Below are positions 24,975 to 35,467 of a stretch of DNA of 64,000 nt, piece by piece. The translations under genes were made by a program, and so were the position numbers. The number at the start of each line of letters is the position of its first letter. Positions within the stretch are counted from its first letter, which is position 1. Origin of the DNA: Hypomyces perniciosus (Eukaryota > Ascomycota > Sordariomycetes > Hypocreales > Hypocreaceae); contig SPDT01000004.1 in NCBI GenBank assembly GCA_008477525.1, forward strand, positions 2,108,001 to 2,172,000. The letters are read 5' to 3'. Under the pieces are notes generated by a model, which saw only the letters and a list, made by a program, of their open reading frames with translations, ran no database searches and was not told where the DNA came from.

Positions 24975-27900
24975 CTAGGCACGCTTGATCATAGCTTCGC
25001 GGTCGGGACCAGTGCCAATCCATTTGATCTGCTTATTGTTAGTGCACAGCCCGCCAAGTTAGGTTCCCACGGATTAGAACGTACCTTGACTCCAACGAAG
25101 TTCTCAATATACTAGTAGTAAAGTCAGTCAAGTAGCCCACTTTGGCAGTAACAAACTACGGCTTACCTCGACGTAGTCTCGGGCCTGCTTAGGAAGATCG
25201 TCGTAGGTCTTAGCGTTGGTAGTTGGCGTATTCCAACCAGGCATCTCGTGGTAGATGACCTCAACGCGATCGAGGATATCAAGGTCCGCTGGGTAAGAAA
25301 CCAACTCCTACGGCACATTAGTTCTTGCCATTAATTAAGTCTAGGATAAGACCATATACTAACCTCGCCAGTTTTAGGGTCCTTATAGGCAATAGCGATC
25401 TTGATTACCTCGAATGTGTCTAAAACGTCGAGCTATGGGCACAAGTTTAGCGACTACTTCTCAACTCTACAACGATCTCGATAGCTGGATATTTACCTTT
25501 GTGAGGTTTAAGGTCGTGTAGTAGTTGATGGCCGTGCTATACTTAACGACAACAAGGTCTGTTAAGTTCGAGTTAGTGATATCAATGCGAAATAGCCAAG
25601 TTTAAAACTGGGCTTCTCAACGTACCGAGCCTATATCTATTAGCCACGATCACTAAACAGCAGTTTTTCGAGTGGATTGGGAGCTTACCAGCCACAACGG
25701 CGTCTTCGACCAGTCGAGGTTCCCTGAAGAATGATTAGTTTTTTCCCATTCTCGTCAGTTAATATCCGCGATTTCTAACCCATTCTCGGCCGATCTCCTG
25801 GAGTTTGGTGCCGACCCTGTCGCCTACGGTCAGTCTTCGTTCTAAACTCGAGAGAATAGAGCACTCACTCTCCCAGGTCCTCCGTTTTAAAGCTTCCCGC
25901 GCCCACGCGGGTGGTATACGCCTTAACAACGCCGATCACATCGCCGATTTTCTTCGGGTTGAGTGTCAAGCCGCTGCAGATGCCAGCGAGAGTTGTTGAG
26001 GAAGAGGTAACGAACTAGATCAGTTAGATCAGAGACATCAATCTTCAGAAAATTGTAACTCACAGGAAAGGAACCGTAGTCAATATCTAACATCAGTGCC
26101 TGTTCCCAGTAGGATGAGCAGACGCCTGGTCTTATACCCTAATCTCCTGCGAGAGAGGAACAAAACGAGTACCTATGGCTCACATTGACATGCAGGGAAA
26201 CGAATTTCCGACATAAAAACAGGCCCTAAAACCACCTAGAGATACGGTCTTTAGATGCTAGGCATCGCATTTGACCTTTTGGAACCAAGTGTGGTCCATC
26301 TCTAGATGATCTCAGGGCTCAATCTTTATATTGAAAACACCGTTTTCCTAGCCGGCAAAGCATGACAATGGTTTGGCAGAACCACGGTTACAAGTTTTTC
26401 GCCGCCTCTGGCTCGTTTGGCAATGCTAGGAAAGGTCGAGAGTCCATAAAGTTCAGCCCGGCTAAAGACAGACATAGGAATGTTTTGCCTGGATGAACTC
26501 GGGGTGCTTGCGGCCTCAACATGCCATCACGGGATTGGAGAAGTGGGTATAAGGCCGCAGGCGCAGTTGCTCAGCCCACCAGAAGTCAGTAAGGAAGACA
26601 CTTTAACTGCCAGTATGGAACGCGTACATTTGCACCTTCAACGAGCAAACGCGTGTTGTTCTTCTGCGCTTCGGCCATAAAAACGACTCCGTCGATCGCG
26701 TACTTAGCGAGTTGAGGTCGGTACTCGTTGAAGCGGGCCAATTTCTCCTCGACGTCATACTTCAAAAGCTCGCCGTATCTCGCCTTGAAGCCGTGCGCCA
26801 GTCGACGTAACTTTGACTCGAACAGCTCGGCATTGAAGACATCTGCCAACCGGATGCCACTTCGCTAATGATAAGTTCAGCAAGGTATTCATCGGCGTTG
26901 GGAAGAGAAATTCTTACGGCGGCCTTCGTCTATTGACATCCAATGTTAGCCCAATTCCCAAGGAGGGGAGACAGATGGATAGACTTACGCTGTAGCAGGG
27001 ACCGTGGAAATTGAATGTTAGTTTAATGACCAAATGAGGAGAGACAGCCAGGTAGACTTATTATTCCACGGCCTGTGGTGCCGATCTTGCGCTCTAAAGG
27101 GCCAGTAATTAGACGTTGCTCGAGGGGTCCCAAGGAGCGGATTGCCTACCCCCAAGCTCGATCTCCTCCAGACCATCGACAGCTGCGTGAAGGTCTAGGT
27201 CGATATGGACTCGATCAGAGACGAGAATGCGATCGTAAACGTTGGGAAGGCCCTTCTCATCGAGCTGCTTGAGTTCCTTGAAGAAGGAGGGACTAGAAAT
27301 AGATCAGTATCTTGACTAGCTCCAACAGAAGCCTAGATCACTATGCAACTTGAGCAACCAATATTGGTGAGTGACATGGTGTTGTAGTCAAGTGGGAGCC
27401 GCATGATCTTGAATTAGGATACTTACACGTGGAAAAGCACCAGAGCCGATGAAGTTCATGCTGCGACATGGTCAGTCTCGTCACGACCCTAGACATAAAA
27501 CGTTGGCAACGTACCAATTCGGGTTGATGAGGCCAGAGGGAAGCAGATGGAAGCTCTAAACCGTGAGTCTTTCGCCTTATCCGTGAGTACGAAGCCTCTC
27601 CAGAATCTGCATACCTGTACGATACACCATTGGCGCTATCAAGCTGTGGTAAGCAACATAACGTCAATCTGCTGATAGCAAGGCGTCCTCAACTCACACA
27701 ATAGAGTGACCGGCATTGTGACCGCCCTGTATCTTATCTTAGTATATATCCCTTATTATGGATCGGATTCGTGCTCACAGCGGCTCGTGCGCAAAGTTGC
27801 GCCTCGGGGGCAAGGATGTCAGTCAGCTTTCCTTTCTATAAGTTTGAAACCGTCAGTAAGCTTCCCTAGATCAGCTAGATATATAAGTCCGATGGGTTAA

Positions 27901-28075
27901 CATACACCTTCATCTCCTACACGAGCGCAATCGTGTTAGCATTGTATCTGTGTCATCGCCCCGCGCCGATACCGCGGGGCAGAGAAAAGGCTGAATACCC
28001 CATTGGGTTCCAACTGCGACTAGTTAGATACTGGCTTCCTAAAACTCAAGGGTTCTTACGAATGATCGTGGCCAT
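24975..28075 (-). CDS. Adenylosuccinate synthetase (ADSS) paralogue, 23 exons, one apparent frameshift
   Basis: ADSS makes adenylosuccinate from IMP, Asp and GTP in AMP synthesis. Exons read in order give MATIILGTQWGDEG-KGK (P-loop), [101 protein letters not shown] and WIGTGP, ending at TAG 24975-24977. Exons (high to low): 28075-28060, 28013-27999, 27916-27906, 27835-27779, 27726-27698, 27635-27615, 27553-27515, 27460-27427, 27292-27150, 27093-27062, 27003-26989, 26929-26918, 26864-26628, 26099-26064, 26014-25869, 25816-25780, 25723-25689, 25630-25626, 25558-25497, 25432-25364, 25307-25167, 25111-25085, 25028-24975. Phases agree throughout except exon 8 (GSG-VLFHV), which lacks two bases near 27440. 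The coding sum is 1273 nt; 1275 would give 424 residues, normal for ADSS. All introns but one are GT-AG. Confidence 0.85.
25626..25630 (-). other. Five-nucleotide microexon of the ADSS gene
   Basis: On the minus strand the sequence reads ...GATATAG|GCTCG|GTACGT..., an acceptor, five coding bases and a strong donor. Joining TG + GCTCG + ACCTTGTT gives Trp-Leu-Asp-Leu-Val, the conserved segment after RRRRCG. No other splicing of this region restores the conserved residues. Confidence 0.75.
26100..26627 (-). other. Outsized 528-nt intron of the ADSS gene
   Basis: This is the intron between LVEGAN and ALMLDID. Donor GTACGC and acceptor GGAACAG are both usable and in phase. It is about eight times longer than the other introns of the gene (roughly 40-140 nt). 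I see no coding pattern or repeat ends inside it. Confidence 0.6.
27004..27061 (-). other. AT-AC intron in the ADSS gene
   Basis: Between GGCCGTGGAATA (TGRGI) and GGTCCCTGCTACAGC (GPCYS) lie 58 bases that start ATAAGT and end TTTCCAC. A perfect ACTAAC branch-like sequence lies about 15 bases before the end. No GT-AG pair joins the two conserved blocks in frame. The donor resembles the normal GTAAGT with G1 changed to A, not the minor-spliceosome ATATCC. Confidence 0.7.
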
Positions 28076-29512
28076 CGTGATCGTCTGGTCGTGAAAGGCG
28101 TGTTTTCGTTGGGGCGAGGAAAAAGACGCGGTTCGAAGAGGTCGAAGTTTTGATGGGTGCGTCACGCAAGATGTTGCGCAGTAGTGGGGTTCTTTGAGGT
28201 GAGCCAAATAAGGAAGGCGGTGAGCCCGGCATTGGGGAAGGTGCCCCGCCATCGCGGGGCATTTCGATGCGTCTGTCTTCATCATGCCGACTTCCGGCAT
28301 TATTCCCGTTTCCTTATTGGTTCAACCAGAAAGGAACAACTTCAAGGTGAGGACTTTTGGAATGACTGAAATTATTTATACATAAAAAGGTGGCATTATA
28401 TGCCCGGACATGTGTTCTTTTGCTTATTCTGCCTCAATTTCCCTGTTCCCCCGTTTCTTTCTCAACAAATTCAAGGGAGAGTATGAAGTATGGCCATGAC
28501 GCCACGCTGCAAGCAACAAGAAAAAAAAGACAACGAAAAATTAGGTGCATCCAGCCAGACACTGCTGTAGTCGTATCTATATCGAGAAGAGGGAATTTTA
28601 CGGTTCCTCACCCTAACCTGAAGGTTTGACATAAAAATTGTCTTGAAAGATCTCTTACTAAACGCAACTTTCACATCTCAGACCAACAGCCGCAGTCCTC
28701 GGCGTAATCTTCGTCTCTTCCTGTCACCCAAAACTCCGAGTTGTCATGGCAATCACTGCTTCTCATGTCCCAATCCCAGTCTTCTAGTTCATCTTGAATC
28801 ATGTTAGTGCCACTTTCCAAAACTATTTTTTCTTCTTAATCTGCCGATACTGCCACCCTTCGTCTATGTACTTGTCTCTTTCTGGGCGAAAATTTCACTT
28901 CTTCTCCGCGCGGTCCGCCGACTTCGGCTTGCTGTTTGGGTACGCCAATGGCAATGGCCCCCTGGGATTCTACCGCCAGCATGGTTTTCCCTGACGTGAG
29001 AAATCCATTGATCATCCGTATATGACGATCGCCAGTGCCGCGCCGTCGGCATTCTGGGCATGGAAAGCACGCGGAAAAAGGGTGGGCTCGCCGGAAATAT
29101 AAGTCAAATCCCCAGCTGAGAAATTGGTCTCCCAGGCGCCTCGGAGGATGAAAAACGGTAGGTGGATGACCCCCGTGACCGAACGCCGTTGACGTTGTAA
29201 AACGGTGCGGCAGCGGGATCGGCGAAGGCATGGCATGCCGGTCCGGAGGGGACATCAGTCGGGCCGAAGAAAATCTGTCTAGTCACAAGATTAAGCCCCC
29301 CAAAGTCCGTAAAACATCAGAATAAGCATGCACCAGAATGTCAGACTCCCCTCCCCGTCAAGCTCTTTTCTTAAGTTTGATATCTTCCATTTTTTTGGTC
29401 TCCTAAGAATATTGAGGTTTATATTAATAATAGGATACACTGTGTCAAACGAGACAGACTTGGGCAATACCAACGGGTCATCGAATGCGGTCAGAGTTCC
29501 AGGTCACTATGC
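28076..29512. other. Intergenic, with overlapping short frames of no known family
   Basis: The ADSS promoter should lie just above 28076. Between about 28836 and 29290 three minus-strand frames overlap (for example one containing DVPSGPACHAFADPAAAPFY), and each carries stretches that look protein-like, as expected of a frameshifted gene relic. I could not assign a family. Confidence 0.35.
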
Positions 29513-30359
29513 TCACTGAAATGATCGGGGTTGCTGCGTATGGTACCACGGAAAAGGGCTGGGTCTTGTAGGGTAATAGCCAGGCGGGAGAGTAGATCGT
29601 GGGGCCCAATGTTTGAGATGCACATTCTTGAAGGTTATCTCGCCCTTTTCTGGCCATGTCTGTCGTACCTCAATGGTATGTAGCGGGGCTTCTTCCTTTA
29701 GCTGTGCGCCGCAGTAGTAGGGACGTTCAATGGCCTTTATGCTGCTCTCAACCACAGCGAACTGCCGAGTGACAAGCTGCAGCATCTGTACAATAAAGAT
29801 GATGTATGTAAGCACCAGACCTGTAATAGACGGGTCGGCCTTGAAACGGGATATAATAACAAGGATGCCAACAGTAAAGACAAAAGTGTTGCCCACTATA
29901 TCAAGGCAGAAAGATAGTCATCGCTGACTAGAGATATTAAGAACGTACAAAGTACGCACTATTCACCTCATCAATTGAGCCGCGTAGCTCATTAATGAAC
30001 CGGTGTCTTAGTCCTAAGTACGAATAAATGCTATGCCACTGAGATCTTCGCTTACCTTGGCAAACATACATGACCGCATTTAGACTCAAAGCGCTTTACT
30101 TCGCGACAAAATACGCGGTAGTGTACGGCTGCACCTAGAAAGAGCAGTAAGAGAGGCACCAATGCAATTGCAGAGAAGTGGAAGAAGGAAGTAATAAATG
30201 CAAGCATAGAAACTGGCAGAAGTGATTTGAAATTTTCTCAAGAGGCGTAGTATCAAAGAAGGACATTGGGGCGCGCAAAACGCGAGTGACTGCGTTATGG
30301 TGCATCACCTTGGAGGTATTTGTGCTTAGGATGGAGAGCAGCACTGAGAATACCAACAT
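29513..30359 (-). pseudogene. ABC transporter (ABCC/MRP type) remnant
   Basis: On the minus strand the block 30359-30135 reads SKVMHHNAVTRVLRAPMSFF followed by DTTPL, the start of the second membrane domain of fungal ABCC multidrug transporters. After a damaged stretch, 29896-29650 reads the last helices (VGNTFVFTVGILVIISRF, IIFIVQMLQLVTRQFA) and the linker EEAPLHTIEVRQTWPEKGEI with FKNVHL, which begins the second nucleotide-binding domain. The next bases, in a shifted frame, read ISNIGPHDLLSRLAI and QDPALFRGTIRSN, the Q-loop region. The Walker A segment between them is gone, so a deletion fused the two. The first half of the transporter and the rest of the ATPase are missing. Confidence 0.75.
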
Positions 30360-31264
30360 AAGGGTAGACTATTCTACTTCTGTTTGCTGAAATAATTGCC
30401 CTCGACACGGCCATGAGGTAATTCGTACGACTTGCAACAACAAACCACTTTCCTTCATTATGGGCGTATCTATTGAAACGTTAGCCTTCTTAGACACCTC
30501 CCAACAATCTACTCCTATACCTGTCGGATAACGTCGGTCTAGTTGTTGGAATAATTAGAAATTGGGTACTCCGTATGCAAGGGAGCTTGTTATTGTCTGA
30601 GATGTGAGACAGAACGCGCGTTGTACCTTTTCTATGATAAAAGGGCTGGGAAGGAAACCAATTATGACGGGAGGATCAAGTCAACAGACACACAACACGG
30701 TGTAATGGAGTGGAAATTCAGGTGCCCAGAATGCCCTATTGCTGTGATGTGTTCAGATTGACTACGTAACCGCGTTACGCGACAGCACCTAGGTAGGTAG
30801 GCATGGTGTCTCTCGCAAGCCTCAAGACTACCCCTCGCATTGCTTTTTATAATTCATACGATTTTCACCGCATATCATACACCGCTAAGTTTGTACTCAC
30901 AAGTTGTTGCTTGGGAATTATGAATCAAAGTCTGAGAAACCTACGAGTAAGATGCCCTATGGAACCTACAATTGGTCAGCATGACCAGTAGGGCGTTTTA
31001 AGGCGCTTTTTTGTTTCTCGCGCTACTTCGTATACTCCAGCAGCATATTACTTCTTACTTCGCATGTACATGGTTGAATTGAGTCTGGGGAGTAGTGGTA
31101 GTCAAAGAACCTCTCGTGACTGAGACTTGTGTCCTATTCGTGGGGTGTCAAACTATCAAAATGTGAGCTCGCACAATACAGCAATACAACGTGGTTATTG
31201 CAACTGATGAGTCCGATCAGAGCCAGATCTTGCTAGTTGTTCATTTTATTAACCTGAAAACCAT
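30360..31264. other. Intergenic, no gene seen
   Basis: This is the space between the transporter relic and the 3' end of the first P450. No further transporter sequence could be recognised upstream of 30359. Confidence 0.45.
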
Positions 31265-32903
31265 CTACGCAGCCACCAAGCTAACCTTGGTACCATTCCT
31301 CGACTTCAACGTCAATGCCAAACTCTCCTCCCAAGGCCTCTCATCCCGACTCTCCAATTTCCTAAACTTCTGTGCCATCCTCACAGTCACATATCCAGCC
31401 TCCGTAAGCGCATACTGCTGCCCCAAACAAATCCTCGGCCCCCCGTTGAACGGTAAATACTCCCAACCGGGACGAATACTCTCCCATCGCTCCGGCCGAA
31501 ACTCGTTCGCGTCGTCCCCGTAGATGTCTTCGCGGCGATGCATTGAGTAGACGCTATAGACAACAAAGGCGCCTTTGGGGACGAAAACGGGAGATTGTCC
31601 GTCAGGACCACCACCGAGGGGGAGGAAAGTGTCGGTTTTGGCGACGCGGCTGTTGATGGGAACGACAGGGTGGAGACGCAGGGCTGTTTTTTGTTTGTTT
31701 TTGTTTTACTTGACGCCTTCATAATAAATATGCAGGGCAAGGGAGAGGAAGGGAAATCTTACATTCATTCATGCAATACTTCAGATACTTCATACTCCGC
31801 AACTCGTCATATGTAGGCAACCGACCCTCCAGAGTCATCTCAACCTCAGCCCGCAATTTCGCCCATATTTCTGGCTTCCTAGCCAGCATGAAGAACATAT
31901 TGCTCAGCAAACCAGCTGTGGTGTCGCGACCAGCGATAAACACGTTAATGAGCTCGTCACGAATTCGTCGACGGTCACTTGTCTGGCGAGCTAACTCATG
32001 CAGAACGAAATATGTACCCTTCATCCCCCCCTCGTTGTCGCCCGTCGTGTTCATCTTCTCTTGAATTTTCACTGCTTGGTCAACATACCGATCCGCAAAG
32101 CGGTGACAGACCCGGAAGCTCTGTGTGGCCTTCCGATCCCAGTAGAAGATGCGCAGGAATCCCAACTTAGATCGCATGGAGATTGCACCCATGGCGTAGT
32201 TAAATGCGTCAGCAACCTCCTGATCGGAATCCTGTTCATGCGCCTGCTTCTGGTCGTCGACACCATCTCTCGCCCGCAGAGAATTCCGCAGACTGTGTAT
32301 TGAGTGCCCGAACAAAAACTCAGTCGCGGAGTCCATCGCATACGAGAAGAACAGATGCTGAAGATCCACGGTACTGCCATCAGTAGGAAGTAGGGCAAAG
32401 AAATCACCCATCATCTCTTCGAAAAGCGCCAGATCGGCCACTTGCTCACGTACAAAATTGGGGCGGATCAGCGCTCGGGATTGCGCCCAATGGTCGCCAT
32501 CTGAGGTGAAGATGCCATGGCCCAGCAGCGGACCCTGGGCATCGATCCGATGGCCTACTTTGTAATCTTGAAACTTGAGCGAGAGGATGGTTTTGATATT
32601 TTGGGGTTCGCGGGTGACTATAATGGGTTGCCCGAATCGCTTTTTGTCCAAGGTGTTGCCGTAGCGAAAGAAGCCGTGGAGTCGATCCAAAGACCGGTGC
32701 TGTTTGGTGGCCTTTATGCTGCTGACTATTTGGCCGAGGCTGAGATGCCGGCTGAGGCCCTTGGAGGGAACTCTGGCAGCGGGTTGGCAGCCATGGAGGC
32801 GAGTGAAGCGGCGCTCGACGAGGATGCGGGAGAAGGCGTTGAAGAAGAAGCGGAGGAAGATGGCAGCTGCCAGGAAACAGAGCAAGGGGACATAAGATAT
32901 CAT
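31265..32903 (-). CDS. Cytochrome P450, CYP52-like (fatty acid/alkane hydroxylase type)
   Basis: Two exons, 32903-31763 and 31683-31265, joined across a GTAAG...ACAG intron of 79 nt, give 519 residues in frame. An N-terminal hydrophobic anchor (residues 4-24) places it on the ER membrane. P450 landmarks are the helix [13 protein letters not shown], the I-helix oxygen-binding motif AGRDTT, the ExxR motif (ESLR, formed at the intron), FRPERW and the heme loop [10 protein letters not shown] with the axial Cys. The order and the sequences around [20 protein letters not shown] and [13 protein letters not shown] resemble the CYP52 group, which hydroxylates fatty acids or alkanes; the actual substrate is unknown. 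It appears intact. It is divergent from the P450 at 33414, with 510 bp between the starts. Confidence 0.9.
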
Positions 32904-33413
32904 TTTGGAGTTGTATGAAAGAGAGAAAGTGAGGTGCTGAGTCCAACAGCTTTGACATGTGAAGTATTAGTTTACTATCACAACTTCTCACAATCATCAA
33001 TTATTACTAATATTCCTGTATTGATGGACATATACGAGAAATACGCGGCCTCCTAACTAATCTACCTATGAATGCCCTTTATTAGAGGAGGCAAGGAGGA
33101 TACAGCAGTATTAGTATGTACGAGTACTTCGTACTTCGTGGTACATACATACATGCATATGCCGGGAGTGCTGTCTTTTCCTGTTGCAAATCCCCGCCCT
33201 TGCACCGCCAATACAGTGCCAATATAGCGCCTAACCGGTTGATAGCCGCCGGGGGGGGTGGCTGGAATGTGAGACTGAACACGGGTTGCAGTTCAGAAAC
33301 ATTATTAGTCCTATCACATATCTATATGTTCCCTTAGAATACACGTCTCGCTTCCCAGATGGCCTTCTTCCTTTCATTCTACACTCATTTCAGTCGCTTC
33401 AAAGCAGCCCCTA
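32904..33413. promoter_or_regulatory. Shared intergenic region of the divergent P450 pair
   Basis: The two P450 start codons face away from each other across 510 bp, so both promoters lie here. The stretch contains a GTACTTCGTACTTCGTGGTAC block at about 33118-33142 of a kind repeated elsewhere in the window, and a G9 run near 33250. No known factor site can be named with confidence. Confidence 0.5.
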
Positions 33414-35346
33414 ATGCTTAGCAAACTGTCCCAGACGGGTTCTTTCGGCGACGCTGCCCCATGGCTGGTCTTAGCGCTGATCTTCACTTACATCCCGCTT
33501 CTTGTCCCGGATCCGATCTTCTCTCTGGGCGGAGTGACAAGGATCCAGGTGCATCTTGGTCTTGGCCTGGCTTCCTTTGGCAGCATACTATGGAGATTCT
33601 TCATTAAGAATGATCCCTTGAAAGGTCTTCCCCGTGGGCCGGCAAGTTGCCCTCTCACCCAGTTAGCTGATTAAGCGATTGCTTCGTGTCGAACAGATGT
33701 TCTAATCCTATGTCCAAATAGGGATACTGTATGCTATCCAGAATCTGTGTTGAAAGCCCCCGTGGCAAGACTGCTCTCAAGTGGATCCTCACAATCCCCA
33801 ACCGAGGCCTAATCCGCTTCCACGAGTTCGGCGGCCGTCCGTATCTCCTCCTCACCACCCCCGAAGCTCTCATCGATGTCCTCAGCACACGGGCGGGTGA
33901 TTACGAGAAGCCGTACGGACTGCGTCTGTTATTCGCACGGGTGATCGGATTCGGGCTGCTGGTGTCCGAAGGTGTAGCGCATAAGAAGCAGCGAAGAGCA
34001 TCACAAGCTTTCTTCAAGCCAGTCGTGCTACGGACGTTATATCCCACTTTGTGGCAGAAAGCGGGTAGTTTTCTGCAGGCTGTGCAAGGAGTGATTCAGA
34101 AGCAGGGAACAGCGGGTAAGAGTGGAGTGGTGGACTTGAGTGAATGGGGAAGATTTGTCGGTTCCATTGTCTTGCATTCGTGCTGTATGCATAAATCTTA
34201 TGTGTACTAAATCACTGGCTGACCATTACAGAAACATCATCATGGATTTCATCGGTCTCGGTTCCATGGGCCACGACCTGGAATGTTTCCGCGAGAACCC
34301 AACCAAGTTGGCAGACAACTTCGCCATTTTGACCGAGCCGAGTCTTTTGCAGGATGCCTTTCTCGCCTTGTCTATGACGGTTCCCGAGTGGATGACCAAC
34401 CCATTCCGATGGGGCCTGAATCCTCGCGGATGGAGAGCTAACTGTGCTATCCATGCGTTCTGTGAGAAGATGGTCAAGCAGAGGAAACTAGCTTTGGCAC
34501 AGTCCAAGTCTTCGGTCAATGATGCGACGAATCTGTTGGATATTCTGATTCTGCAGAACACATTTCCCGACCAGGAGCTTGTTGATCAGCTCTTGACGAT
34601 GCTTGGTGCGGGAGTACGTGTGCCAATTATCTTGGATTCCTTGCTATTTATTTTTCCTGTTGACTTGGACTGACTGTTTCCAGCACGACACTTCAGCGAG
34701 CACCCTCATGTGGTGCTGCTATGAACTTTGCCGCAACCAAGAGATCCAAGACGAGCTGCGCGCCGAAATCCGCGCTGCCATACCCTCTGTCAACGCCCCA
34801 ATGGACGTCACCGAATCCTGGAAGGCCTTCGAAGAGCAAATGCCTCTACTCAACGCAATCATCCAGGAAATTATCCGCCTCTACCCGGCTGCACCCGTGT
34901 TTGTGCGCGAGGCCGTCCGCGACACTACCCTTATCAACTACACGGTCCCCAAGGGCAGCCACATTTACATCGTCCCGTACGCGTTCAACCGCATGCCAGA
35001 ATTCTGGGGTGCGGACGCCGACCTGTTCAAGCCCAGTCGGTGGATCGACACGGATAAGCAGACGGGCCAGAAGACCGTCAATAGTCTCGGTGGTGCTCCG
35101 ACCAAGTACGCTCACATCAGCTTCTCACACGGGAATCGTGCTTGTATAGGCCGGCCAGTGGCGATGATGCAGGTGCGGTGTGCGCTGGCAGCCATTGTTG
35201 GTCAATTCCGAGTCCAGTTGGTCAATGACCATGTGCCCATTCAGCAGTCGAGTTTCGTCACAATGAGAGCGCTTGAGGGAGTGCCATTCAGACTGACTCC
35301 AGTGGAGGGATGGTCGGGGTTCTGCTCGGACTTTGCAGCGCAGTAG
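33414..35346 (+). CDS. Cytochrome P450 monooxygenase
   Basis: Four exons (33414-33641, 33722-34179, 34232-34613, 34684-35346) total 1731 nt, 576 residues. The N-terminus has a membrane anchor (about residues 16-34). Landmarks are KKQRRASQAF in helix C, the I-helix motif AGHDTS spanning the third intron, ExxR as EIIRLYP, FKPSRW and the heme loop FSHGNRACIG with the Cys ligand. The first intron uses a GC donor (GCAAGT) with a normal AG acceptor and a CTAAT branch-like site; no GT donor keeps the frame. The second intron donor (GTGCTG) is weak and was chosen for phase, so that join is the least certain. The substrate is unknown. It lies beside a broken acyl-CoA ligase and is divergent from another P450, which fits a small metabolic cluster. 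Confidence 0.85.
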
Positions 35347-35467
35347 TTAGTGGTGGAGATATAGTTAATGAATTAAGCATTCAGACCCGATAGGGTGTGT
35401 AACTATCGGCCCGAAGCGGCGGCCCTAGGATCTAGAGATTAATTACACCCTGCCAATGGAAGTGGAT

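Noticed and set aside
32517..32918. Plus-strand frame of 133 residues
   Set aside because: It overlaps the first exon of the P450 on the opposite strand and has no recognisable pattern; shadow frame.
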